From assembly GCA_027924585.1 (NCBI GenBank), contig BSBM01000372.1, positions 7,981,001 through 8,045,000 on the forward strand: a DNA stretch of 64,000 nt, written 5' to 3'. Below are positions 1 through 10,909 of the stretch, piece by piece. This stretch comes from Larix kaempferi (Eukaryota > Streptophyta > Pinopsida > Pinales > Pinaceae). Positions within the stretch are counted from its first letter, which is position 1. The number at the start of each line of letters is the position of its first letter. The notes under the pieces were generated by a model, which saw only the letters and a program-made list of their open reading frames with translations, ran no database searches and was not told where the DNA came from. Both the position numbers and the translations under genes were made by a program.

Positions 1-1195
1 ACACGAAATGTATAATATTGATATGCATTTGCTTACTATCTGAAATAAATAAAGTTAAAAGAAATATATAGGACTGTGCAAAAACATACTACGTTTTTCT
101 TTCGTGTATTAATTAAATAAATTATGTACTGTTGTTGATGCTATACTATAATGTTCACTGTGTTTAATTATAGGACATGATCTTAACAAGAATCACTACT
201 GTAATCATTATTCCAATCAATGGCATTCTACCTATCACTTATCTTTCTTAATTTGCTTCTCTATACTAGATCACTATGCAGAGAACAACATGGGGAAAAA
301 TATAGAGATGGTTATCAAATCAAATATTTCACAAAGCTCTTTCATTCAAAGTCATACTTAGATCAGAACATCAAATAATCTCTTTTGCATAACTGAGTTA
401 ATAATTCTATAATGCATAAAACATTAAACTATAAACAAAAGTAGGAACAGTAAAACCTGGTTGACTGTAGGGAAAGAAATAGACCAAGGAACTTGTTCCA
501 CCCAACCAATTCCTGAATATAGCCAAGTTACTTGCCTTAGGACCCCCGAGCCTGTTCATTGAACCACTATGAGGAAGATTCTGTAGAAGTCTTAGTACAT
601 CAACTTGCAATAGAATGTAAATTGTCCAGTCCTAAAGACTCAGTAGTCAAAGAGACCTGCACCAGCACCTCTGGTTTTCCTTCTCAATATAATTAGCAGA
701 CTTATAGTTGCACTCTCACATAGCTCCCTATTTGAATCTCTCAGTAATCACCTGATGCACTTGAGGAATATTTCTGCAGAAAATATTGTAAGAGAGATTC
801 CTGCTCAATTTGAATTGCCTTATGTAGGCTGCCTAGGCCTTTTAGTGGTTAACTGGTCATTAATGAGTTGCCTGCTCACTCCCACCCACCTGGGGGATAA
901 TGCCACATTTTTAGGGTTAGTTGTCCCATAACCAACAACTAGTCGTGAAGTGCAAATGCTGCCATCTGTCCCATACCTTCTAACAGCTTCCATTCCTCCT
1001 AGTGGGTTAGTGAATACTCATTTAATAGTTCCCTTGGGTGTTTGTCTCTTATTTTCAATTTATTTAAATAATAATAATCATTAATTACATTCATCCTTGA
1101 CCAAACTTGGTCATAATTACAAAACTTTGTAATTAAAATTTAACATAAATTATTTTTCCAATAAAATAATATTTTTAGAATTTGGGTAGGTGACA
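1..1195 (-). repeat. 3' LTR of element A, partial
   Basis: This stretch matches 12773-13966 almost base for base by eye, including the terminal GGTAGGTGACA (the LTR start, TGTCACC, on the minus strand). It is followed directly by a purine tract on the minus strand, as expected for the upstream edge of a 3' LTR. The far end lies outside the window. The ORF-like stretch at 407-610 is inside the LTR and has no protein support. Confidence 0.85.
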
Positions 1196-1210
1196 TACAC
1201 CCCCTGTTAA
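1196..1210 (-). other. Polypurine tract of element A
   Basis: On the minus strand the run AACAGGGGGTGTA ends exactly where the LTR begins (TGTCACC). A purine tract in this position primes plus-strand DNA synthesis in LTR retrotransposons. Confidence 0.7.
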
Positions 1211-1237
1211 GTCTCAACATTGTCCTCGATGTTGGTT

Positions 1238-2276
1238 AAACACTCTCTGAGTGTTCCTGAAACAGAGTTGGGTATGCTGCCTGCATACTACTCTCCAACT
1301 CCTAGATTGCCTCTTCTGGGCTAAGGTGCTTCGATTGCACCTTTACCTTCCCAATGGTGCGATTCCGAAGTAGAGTTTCCCTCCTTTCGAGGATATAGTC
1401 CAGTTCCACCTGAAAATCGTCGTCTTGTCCCACTTGTACATCATTCCAATTTACAACATGAGTAGCATCATGTACATACTTCTTTAAAAATGATAATATA
1501 TGAAAAACATTATGTACCTTTAAATTTGATGGCAAAGCCAGTTGGTATGCCACTGGTCCAACTCTTGACAATATTTCGAAAGGACCACAATACCTGGGTG
1601 CGAATTTGGCACAACTTCCCAATTTCAATAAACTCTTTTTCAGTCTTACCTTGAGGAAAACATGTTCACCAACCTGGAACTCTTTATGAATCCTTTTAAG
1701 GTCTGCTTGACTCCTTTTCCTATCTTGGGCAGCTTTTGGATTTCTTTGTACTTTTTTCACAATTAGTTCTAACTCCTGCAACAATTCAGGTCCTAAAACA
1801 ACTCTATTTACTGGATAATTCCAAGAAATAGGTGTATCACATTTCCTACCATAAAGAATTTCAAATGGGCTGAGTCTGGTTGATGCATGATAATGGTTAT
1901 TATATGCAAATTATGCTAAATCCAAGTAGTCTTCCCACTTACCAGGCTAATATTTAACTCTTTCTGTATGTCCATCTGTTTGTGGATGAAATGTTGTACT
2001 GATGTTTAAGTTTGTATTCAACCCTTTAAAAAAAGACCTCCAAAAGTTTCTAGTAAACTTAGAGTCACAATCTGAAATTATCACTTTCGGTATACCATGT
2101 AGTCAAAAAATCTGCTTCATGAAGATTTCTGCAATGTCTGGAGCCTTATGAGTAGTTTTCACAGGTATAAAGTGTGATGCCTTGCTGAGTTTATCCACTA
2201 CCACCATGATAGAGTCATTTTGTTTCTGATTTTTGGGTAGTCCAGTAATAAAGTCTATGCTTATCACTTCCCATTT
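1238..2276 (-). pseudogene. Integrase core and chromodomain of element A, broken
   Basis: The minus-strand translation shows the integrase core with VVVDKL (first catalytic Asp) and ISDCDSKF (second), then HPQTDGHTERV. Directly after this about 14 residues usually seen in the family are missing, so the helix that should carry the catalytic Glu is lost and a stop follows. The C-terminal part (1302-1784) keeps GPFEI, the NVFHxSFLKKY-type motif and a chromodomain-like tail ending RNRTIGKVKVQSKHLSPEEA. The frame stops at 1302 where relatives have Trp (TGG to TAG); the next in-frame stop, near 1238, is probably the original pol end. A further stop near 2154 looks like CGA to TGA. Chromodomains in this family are thought to steer insertion toward modified histones. 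Confidence 0.8.
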
Positions 2277-3137
2277 TCAGCTAGGTATAGGCAATGGTTG
2301 CAACAGTCCAGCTAGATGTTGGTGTTCAACCTTCACTTTTTGATAGTCCAAACACTTAGCTATGTACTCTGCTACTTCATCTTTCATTCTGGACCAATAG
2401 CACTCTTTCCATAGCATAGTGATGGTTTTCTGATAACCTGGATGACCAGAGTAATGGCTTTTGTGCATCTCATTTAAAATCAAAATTTTTACTTCTGGCA
2501 TGTTGGGTACATACAATCTGTTTTTGTATAGTAATAGTCCATTTTCCTTTAAACTGTAATCTGCCATAGAATTTTTAGAACTGCCGTTTGCTGTCTTTTC
2601 TTGTAATTTTCTGTATTCTTCATCCGTTTCACTCCTTTCAATGATTTGATTTTCTAAATATTTTGAGTAAGTAATGATGGCTGAAATAAAATTCAGTTTT
2701 GCTTTACGACTTAATGCATCAGCAACCTTGTTCTCTTTCCCTTTAATATGATGAATTTCAAAGTCATACTCACTCAGAAAAGTTAACCATCTAGCTTGTC
2801 TAACGTTCAGATTTGTCTGATCTAATAAATATTTCAGACCCATGTTATCTGTCAACAAGGTAAATTTTCTGCCAATAAAGTGGTGACGCCACATTTTTAA
2901 AGCATGAATTACTGCTAATAACTCTAAATCATAACTAGAGTAGTTCTTCTCATGTATTTTCAGCTTTCTAGATTCGTATGTCATATCATGCCCTTCTTGT
3001 GTTAAGACTCCACCGAGCCTGTCATTACATGCATCTATGCAAAATATAAAATCCTTATTAGGATCTGTTATCCTTAGAATAGGTGCTGTAGTCAATAATT
3101 CCTTTAGCTTCTTAAAACCGTCTGAACATTTCTGATC
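2277..3137 (-). pseudogene. RNase H and integrase zinc-binding domain of element A
   Basis: This 272-residue open frame begins with the RNase H domain of Ty3/gypsy pol: FCIDACNDRLGGVLTQ, then YDLELLAVIHAL and LLTDNMGLKYL, which carry the acidic residues for RNA cleavage, and the KGKENKVADALSR end motif. The integrase N-terminal HHCC region follows (HxxxxSGHPG, then IAKCLDYQ). The second Cys of the usual CxxC reads Tyr, so zinc binding is probably impaired. It is in the same frame as the RT upstream, separated only by a TGA at 3138-3140 where relatives have Trp. It ends at 2277 with another Trp-to-stop change. Confidence 0.85.
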
Positions 3138-3866
3138 TCACACAAATTTATTACCTTTCTTCTGCAAGGAGGTTACGGGGTTTGCAATCTTTGAAAAACC
3201 CTCTATAAATTTTCTATAATATCCAGTAATACCCATAAATGATTTCACATCCGACACATTCTTAGGAACCGGCCAATCATTAATGGCTTTTATCTTATCG
3301 GGGTTAACCGAGATTCCTTCCTTACAAATTATGTGTCCTAAATACTGAATTTTATCCTTGTGAAAGTCACACTTACTAAACTTAGTGTATAGTTGATGAT
3401 CTCTCAGAACTTGTAAGATAATCTGTAGATGTTCGTCATGCTCTTCTTTGTGTTTAGAATACACTAAAATGTCATCTATGAACACAATAGCAAACTTATC
3501 TAAGTATTTGTGCAGAATATTGTTCATCAAACACATAAATATAGCCAGGGCATTAGTCAAGCCAAATGGAATGACTATGAACTCATAATGTCCATATCGA
3601 GTTCTAAAGACTGTTTTGAAAATATCCTCATCCTTCACCTGCACTTGATGATATCCTGACCTTAGATCAATCTTTGAAAATATCGTTGCTCCATGCAGTT
3701 GATCAAATAGATCGTCTATGCGAGGCAACGGATATCGATTCTTGATTGTCATCTTATTCAACTGGCAATAATCTATGCACAGTCTTAGGGTTCCATCTTT
3801 CTTTTTAACAAATATAGTAGGTGCTCCCCAAGGAGACACGCTGAGTATTATATAGTTTTTTATCAA
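3138..3866 (-). pseudogene. Reverse transcriptase of element A
   Basis: A 242-residue frame covers most of the Ty3/gypsy RT. Visible landmarks are [31 protein letters not shown], the substrate-site segment [10 protein letters not shown] and the catalytic [10 protein letters not shown] (the YxDD box in its gypsy F-I-D-D form). IQYLGHII and [16 protein letters not shown] close the domain. The catalytic Asp pair is intact, but the N-terminal linker is in another frame (3805-4320), so a frameshift separates RT from protease. Confidence 0.88.
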
Positions 3867-4614
3867 TCAGTTCTTTCAACTGTGATGTCAACTCATTTAA
3901 TTCTAGTATATTCATCCTATATGGAGTTTTAGAATTCGGTACTGCTCCTGGTATTAACTCGATGGTAAAGTCTAGATCTCTTTTAGGAGGTAATCCTGGA
4001 ATCTCCTCATGAAAAAAATCTTTGAAATCTTTTAGGACATGTATTTCTTCTAGTTTCAGTTTGTCCTCTTTACAAATAAACTCATCATTTACTACATTTA
4101 CTGCAAACAATTGACATCCTTTCCTAACTTCCCTCTTTACTTGCATGGCTGAAATCTGTCTAAGGGTTGTCTTTCTTGGAATACCTTTTACTTCTACAGT
4201 TTCCCCATCCTCATTTAAACATGTAAAAATTTTCTCATAACAGTTCAGAATGACATGATGGGCTTCTAACCAATCCATTCTGATTATAATATCATAGGAT
4301 CCTAAAGGTAAAACATTCAACTTGGTTTGTGTCTTTAACTAGTTCATGGATAAAGCACAACTTTCAATCAAATCTGATACTTTCCTCTTTGTTCTTGTTG
4401 CTAGTCTAACTAACCAAGATTTACTGAACTTTTCTGTTTTCAATTTAAAACTTTCAACAATATCTTGTGATATATAACTTAAGCTAGCACCTGGATCAAT
4501 CAAAATAGTAACAGGATGATTTTGTAGCATACCTGTAATCTCTACCATAGAGATTTGATGATCTACTTCTCTGTTGTCGAGTGCTGCATTAATTATGGGA
4601 ATCTCCCTTGCCAA
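3805..4614 (-). pseudogene. Protease and protease-RT linker of element A
   Basis: Two open stretches (4339-4614 and 3805-4320) cover the aspartic protease and the linker to RT. The active site reads LIDPGASLSYIS, the D-x-G-A/S signature with Pro in place of the usual Thr/Ser. MDWLEAHHVILNCYEK is the typical second half of the fold in this clade. The linker has IPGLPPKRDLDFTIELIPGA just before RT, typical of Ty3/gypsy pol. The two parts are separated by a stop near 4336. The protease would cut the polyprotein into its working enzymes. Confidence 0.82.
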
Positions 4615-5889
4615 GTCTCCAACAGTATGTTTGGTCTGAATGGAATGAATGTTCTTAGCTGTTCGCTTCCTCTTGGGGCATTCTGATGTATAATGAGGAC
4701 CTTGACACTCAAAACATTTGATAGGTGCCTTTTGATCATTAGTCTTAGTAGCATTGGGAGTGTTTCTAGGAGCTGTAAAATTTTGCTATTGACTGTTTCT
4801 GGGATTGTTTCCTTGAAAATTCTGATTCTGAAATTTTTTCTTTTGGAAACCAGAATTCCCACTAAACTTGAAATTTTTCTTTTTTAGCTCAAGATTGCTG
4901 GGTTTATGACTTTTCCAGTTTTATATACCTTCTCTTTTCCGATTAGTGTCATAACAGAAAGTTGCTTTCCTCATGGCCTCTTCTAAGGTCTTTGGATTGT
5001 CATACTCAATCCTATCTTTGATGTTGAAAGGTAGACAACTCATGTATCTTTGGTTTTTCTTCCACGAGGTATGGCACATATCTCAGTAAATTCAAAAATT
5101 TACTGTTCATTTCTTCATGTTCATACTTCCCAGCTTTAAGTCATAGAACTCCTTTGATTTTTCTTCATAGTATTGTTTTGATAAGAACTTATTTTTGAAG
5201 TATCGTTTGAAAGTACTCCAGATTACATCCTTTTCCTTGATGTCCTTCACTCTTTTGATGTCCTGCCACCAAATATCCGCCTTGTCAATGAAGTTGTAGA
5301 TTGTCATCTTTGCCTTTAATGATTCAGAATAATCATATATTTGGAAATACTTTTTCATACCAGACAGCCAAGCTTCTGCTGTCTCTCCTTTTTCAGTTTC
5401 ACCATTGAAGGTTGGGGGTTTGATTTTCTTGAACTCCCCAGAAATTTGCTCATACTGTTTGTGACTTTTTCTTTTGGGTTTGTAGTCCCCTTCGCTACTG
5501 TCACTTGAATAATTTCTTTTCTTTTTCCGTTTTTCATGGGCAATTTCTGATGATGTTGAAATGTTGTTTGCATCATCAGTTTTTATCATTTTACTTCTGT
5601 CTAGATGAGGTAAATCTTCAATCTTGGAGGTATTTTCAATTTCTCTATTCTATTCATCAGTTGGGCATTGTTCGAACAATACTTGATTTAATTCTTCTTG
5701 TGCCTTCAAATTTTTCTCATTGTCTTGTTTTACAGATCTAATTTCTGCCTTTAACTCTTGAAATGCTCGTAACAATTCTGACGAATTGTCATTTAATTCA
5801 CCATGGGATTCTTCTCCTTCGAAATGTCTTCTCGTGCTATGACTGTTGGGTTGAAATCTGTCTTCTAAATGTTCAGCTAATCCTTCCAT
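4615..5889 (-). pseudogene. gag of element A, frameshifted
   Basis: The capsid-like gag starts at Met 5889 (MEGLAEHLEDRF). An in-frame TAG lies at 5650-5652, then the same frame reopens to 5107. The core has KKIKPPTFNGETEKGETAEAW-type sequence and WWQDIKRVK, typical of plant chromovirus gag. At about 5107-5120 a one-base loss shifts the frame (the expected MKEMNSKFLNLL continuation is readable in another frame). A CCHC zinc knuckle, CFECQGPHYTSEC, is visible near 4680-4720 in a third frame. The product would have packaged the RNA. Confidence 0.8.
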
Positions 5890-6014
5890 ACCTGTAACTC
5901 AAAATAATTTTTGTATAACACAATAGTTTAAATTTTTGAATTAGTAAGATTTTTGTTGTAATATATTTTATGTTGCGTGTTCTTGGACCTTTTGCAAGCC
6001 TAGAGTTCGAATGT

Positions 6015-6028
6015 GAGCTTTGATACCA
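6015..6028 (-). other. Primer-binding site of element A
   Basis: The minus strand reads TGGTATCAAAGCTC two bases inside the 5' LTR end (TGTTACA). This matches the initiator tRNA-Met type of plant primer-binding site, with A for G at position 9. Confidence 0.82.
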
Positions 6029-7145
6029 CATGTAACATCCCAAAAATACCAAAAACAAAATAAAAAATTATAATAGCAATATTTAATTCAAAGTCATTAA
6101 TGCAGAACATATAAAGTAATTTGATTTCTTAACTAAGATAATTAGTGACGATGACACATCATACTTCTCAAATAAATAAGATATAATTGTATTTTCTATT
6201 TCAGATTTAAGTGGATGTTAATCTCCTTAATGAAATGATCTTTTATGATTATGCATAAGAATACAATTTACAATTCTGCTTAAGTTCTAAATATGATTAC
6301 ATGTTGTTTACAGTTTGTACTGTTATGATATTCTTGATGAAGTGCTGACAGTTTGTTTGTATGTTGACGAAGGAGTCCTATGAGGTATCTTGGAGTTTAC
6401 TTAGCTACGTTTAGCTAAGGCATTTGAATCCTGTTTCCATTTTCGGACCGCAGGTAAGAAATTCTACAACAACATGCGTTAAGAGTACATGTGTCTTTCA
6501 ATTCATTGTCAATGTAAAATTAAAATGCTAAGTACTTCCTTATGACACAAAATACTAGAGGTATGGATACAAGGTTCTAATCCTAGTTTACGTACTGACA
6601 TTTAAACTCTTTAGTGTTATCTTTTCACGTCGTCCAAGTGTTTTGTTATACGCAACATATATTTCATATGACTACTATCATTATCATGAAAACAACGATA
6701 CTAATATCTATTGAAACTGCTAATAGAAAACTTGTAGAAGAAGTGTTTATACCTTTGAACTATCATTATGTTTTGCGTCTACAGAACTCAGACTATTCTA
6801 AGTCCTGAATTCATTATTTGATTATCATTACACATTTAATGTATATGAACGGTCTAGTGACTAGTGTTATGAACTCTACATTATAATGTATAATGTCATC
6901 ATTTAAGCTATGCCCTTGGTATCATGTTAAACAATTAATCTTTACAATACATGGCAAGCATATTAAATGTGTATTACTTAACTATACCTAGAGGCTCACA
7001 CTATTAATATGCATTGGAAAGTTATAGTAAATGTATGAAATCTATAATGCATTTAGTATCTAATACTACTTTTGCATAATTAGAAACCCAACCATATCTA
7101 TGGTATCCATTGTCAATTGTTTAACAATATACATATATGGCTAGT

Positions 7146-7147
<2 letters not shown>

Positions 7148-7226
<79 letters not shown>
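7148..7226. repeat. Compound (TC)n(TA)n microsatellite
   Basis: About 27 TC dinucleotides run straight into about 12 TA dinucleotides inside A's 5' LTR. It is a good candidate for length polymorphism. Confidence 0.95.
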
Positions 7227-8332
7227 CCCGAGCCTTAGTAATTGAATCGTTAACATTATAAGGTGATTATACAATCACACCATACCTTAGCATATAATAC
7301 CATATTACGATGCATAACAAAAGACTATAGAGATTGATTTGAAATTCGATCAGCGGCTATAACATTGCAATCATTTCGATATTGACAGGTATTACCTTGT
7401 CATGCTTCCCATGCTGCATTGACAGGCCTAACATTAAAGTCGATCCACGGCTAGGTGATGTGGAATCATAGTTGTAAAGTCTTCACGTGATTTTGCATTG
7501 TAATGTTCACCGGAAAAGCTGAGCTTGTAACATCCCTCCAATTTGACCTTATTATTATTATGGTTATTGTTATTTTTGTAAAGATAATTGTAAAGGGCTT
7601 GGTTAGGAGCTCAAGGCCAAGGCCCCACTAGTAAATGTTGTATCTGATAGTGTTTATTTCCTAAAAGATTGTAAACCTAGATGGTAGACCTAGGTCACTG
7701 AAAGTTTACGATTTGCAACTACACAACGGGCAATTGAAATGCACTAAGGAAGGCATGTCGACGATGACCTATGTCGCCATAATACCCATAGGTAAATTTG
7801 GGGTAAAGTGGTTAGTGACAAACACATGTTAAAACAAAAATACTAAGAAGTACCACCTAAGTAACGTCAAACATAAACTAAGCAACTTGATGGATATTAT
7901 ATAGATAAATAATTTTGAACAATATCTATATATTTATATTTTATGAAAGAACAATAAATAGTTGTGATAAACTATTTAATGAATATTATATATATATATT
8001 TATATATACATAACTAGTTGTGGATTAATTTATGTCTTATATATATGAAAGGGTTGATGAGAATAACATTTATAATGTATTTACTCATGTATATATATAT
8101 ATGTTATATATATATTAGGAAAGGAAAAATACACTTTGAATTGAATAAATTCTAAAAGAGCCTCATCATAGTAATTAGTAATTAGGGAATTATATCTTTA
8201 ACCAAAAGTTCTATAATGAGGGGGCAAATTTTATATATGTATAAAAAGGCATATATATATAATCTTCCTTTGATCGTACGGAATTATGATGTGCCCATAA
8301 ACAAAATTATTATATAAGTTCTTGTTAGGAAT

Positions 8333-8707
8333 TTATACTTTAAAGGAATGAGAAACCAACACACTAAACCATATATTAGATGCGCATATTTTTATGTAAG
8401 GATTTAAGCTCGCTTTTCCTGTAAAGAACTTCGATTCCAACCCGCCGTATATTGGAGAGAGGCAAGATCTCAGTGTGGATGCGATCTGTTGACTTAAACT
8501 ATTAACCGGATCGAATGCTACACATTCTGGATCTGCCTGCTTAGCTATGTCAAATGCGTTTGGATCTGTTGCAGAGTTCATTATTGAGTTGAGTTCGTTA
8601 GGAACCTGTTTCCATAGGTCTTCAATTTGGTTGAATGTGTTAATCTCATAAGCAGATAAGCGTAAAATCTTGATCCACATATCGTGTTCATACTTTTGAT
8701 CGCACAT
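8333..8707 (-). CDS. Unrecognised 124-codon open frame in the LTR insert
   Basis: I do not recognise this protein. It starts MCDQKYEHDMWIKILRLSAY, is fairly polar in its first 90 residues and contains FDPVNSLSQQIASTLRSC. Over about 290 bases the DNA is clearly less AT-rich than its surroundings and uses varied codons, which suggests an old coding exon rather than chance. The last 25 residues run into AT-rich DNA and are probably not real. Just upstream on the minus strand is CTCGCGCAG, a possible splice acceptor. It could be a host exon captured by an element. No function is claimed. Confidence 0.3.
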   Translation of the reverse strand: MCDQKYEHDMWIKILRLSAYEINTFNQIEDLWKQVPNELNSIMNSATDPNAFDIAKQADPECVAFDPVNSLSQQIASTLRSCLSPIYGGLESKFFTGKASLNPYIKICASNIWFSVLVSHSFKV

Positions 8708-10635
8708 AACCCTGCGCGAGACGCATAGGCTAGATCAAGATCTCTGTGGGCGCAGAGATTTGGGTTAAATTATTTACAAATATATATGTATGCATTTCTA
8801 AAATCTCAGCTTCTAATTGTTCGGAAGGTCTGAAATTAATTTCGTTGAAGCTATAATGAACTCTATATCTTACGCCGCCAACTTTAGGGCTCTGTAAATT
8901 TATGTACTATGCCATCGATTTTTAGTCCAGCTTTTGGGTCTCAGTTAAATTCCTTAAGCTAAGGCCAACATGGACGTTTGAAGTTCCGTCTAAAAACTTA
9001 AAAAGAAGAAAAACAAAACTAAGTGTTTTCACGCTAGGGTAAATGTGCCCGCATGTATATAGGTATATGTAAGCTTGAAACATTAGAATCTTTTAGATAA
9101 TAGGATTAGTTGTTTAAACAACAACTATTTGAGTAATACCAAAGAAATTCATTAGAGATTTCACTTATATAGGAAATAGGTATGAGGGTTACGTGAGAAT
9201 AAAAGTGATGTGAAAAGTAAATATTATAAACACATTATATTATTAATATAGGTATTGTAACCACTAGGAAGTGACATAATAAGTTTCCCATGGTAGTATA
9301 AAAGGTTAGTATGATGTTTAAGAGAATTTCAGGTTCCCAAAAGTATTAATATGGTGGATAAACCCTTTTGAAAAGATAATGGAAATTATAATAAGAATGG
9401 AGATTTGTACTTTTAATGTTTAAAGGATTTGGTGGTAAGCTCTAATGAGAATTTAGAGTGAAACTTATCCTATTAATGGGTAATTAAGTTATGTATTAAA
9501 ACAAGTACTTATGTATTCAAGTAATAAATAGTTAAAAGAAGGTATATAGGGTAATGGTTAGGTCGCCAAGCATTTTAAGTTGATGTTTTCTACCTTGATT
9601 TCCTACAATTTTATGTTGTAAATTGTAATTTTTGGTAAAGCTACCTTTTATATTTTAGAATAAGAAAAGTTTATCTTTGTTGTAAATCGATCCCTACCTC
9701 AAAGGCCTTGAACAATATATACAATTGCTTAATTTAAAGTACAATTTAGAGTATGTTTAAAAGTATGGGAGGTATGAGATGATTTCCCTTGGTTAAATTA
9801 TTAATTAAAACATATTTTAAAAAAGTATCTATAAGAGTAAGGGAGGTTCCCTCTTGATAAAATATTTAATTAAAATATATGTTCATCATATATTATGATT
9901 AATATTTCGGCTAAAGCTAATGAAGAGCTTTTTGAAGAATTGTTTATATATATATATGAATAGAAACTTTATGATTATGTATATGTAAAGCTAAATGTTT
10001 GAAAATAAATATGATCATAGTATTTTATGCTTGAATCTTAAATATAACTTGAAAATTGTAATGATCCATGAGGGTTTAGGATTATATAAGTACATTATAT
10101 ATATTAAAGGTTTAGTTCTTAGAAAATATAAAAGAGATGGTCAAATAAAGGTTTCTTTTTTTTGTAAACCTTTGAGAAATAACCTTTCTTTTTGCACCCT
10201 CTATGTGAGAAACTTCAAGCAAGCAAAATGCTATTGCATGACGACAACTCAGTCAACAACTGAGCCGCATACCTTTGTAATCCTTTTCATTGACTAATAA
10301 ATTTATGACTCAAACCTTTGTGGACGTAGCCCAAGATGAGGGTGAACCATGTCAAAACGTTCTCTTTTGTATGTATCTCTTTTGACATTGTGGTTGTACT
10401 TAATGTATCTTCTTGTGTATATTCCATTTATATAGGATTTTGATAGCGCAAATTAAGCATGTTTTGAATGTATATTATGTTAAGATGACGCTTGATGAAA
10501 TATGTTTTCTTGGTTGACTATGTTATCTAAAGGGTAGAAGTGTCTTACAAGTTTCAGCACATACGATTTTGTTCACTACTATTAAGTAAAGGTGCCATGA
10601 ATAGGTTTAAGGTAAAGATGGAAAGAAACGTTGAT

Positions 10636-10909
10636 ACAGCATGTAATTATATTTAGAGCTGAAGCATATCTGTAAATTGTATTTCTTATGCATAATCATA
10701 AAAAAGATATTTCGTTAAGAAGTTTAACATCCATTTAAATCTGAAATAGCAAATACAATTATATCATAATTATTTTAGAAGTATGATGTGTCATCGTTAT
10801 TAATTATCTTAGTTAAGAAATTTAATTAATTCATATGTTTCGCATTAATGACTTTGATAATTATTGCTATTATAAAAAAAATTAAATTTTGGTATTTTTT
10901 TGGGGGACA
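10636..10909 (+). repeat. Inverted copy of the LTR terminus of A
   Basis: The reverse complement of this stretch matches 6031-6308: both share CCAAAAA(T)ACC, AAAGTCATTAATGC, CTTAACTAAGATAATTA, CGATGACACATCATACTTCT and ATTATGCATAAGAA in the same order. The outermost bases differ (CCCCC here, ACATCCC at 6031). The LTR edge is therefore present twice in opposite orientations about 4.3 kb apart. Confidence 0.75.

Larger units (their letters stand above)
7526..10909. mobile_element. Unresolved insertion inside the LTR of A
   Basis: Flanking LTR sequence on both sides lines up with B's LTR, while this 3.4-kb block does not. It begins with TGTAACATCCC, the same 11-base terminus as the A and B LTRs, and ends GGGGGACA, so it has TG...CA ends. 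No matching 5-bp duplication is evident (GAGCT before, TGATA after). The sequence is AT-rich with (TA)n tracts. Apart from the stretch at 8333-8707 I see no coding signal and no RT, integrase or transposase. It may be a decayed solo LTR or several events. Confidence 0.4.

Noticed and set aside
9995-10297. A 100-codon plus-strand frame
   Set aside because: It lies in the AT-rich insert within the LTR, has no domain and no composition change relative to its flanks.
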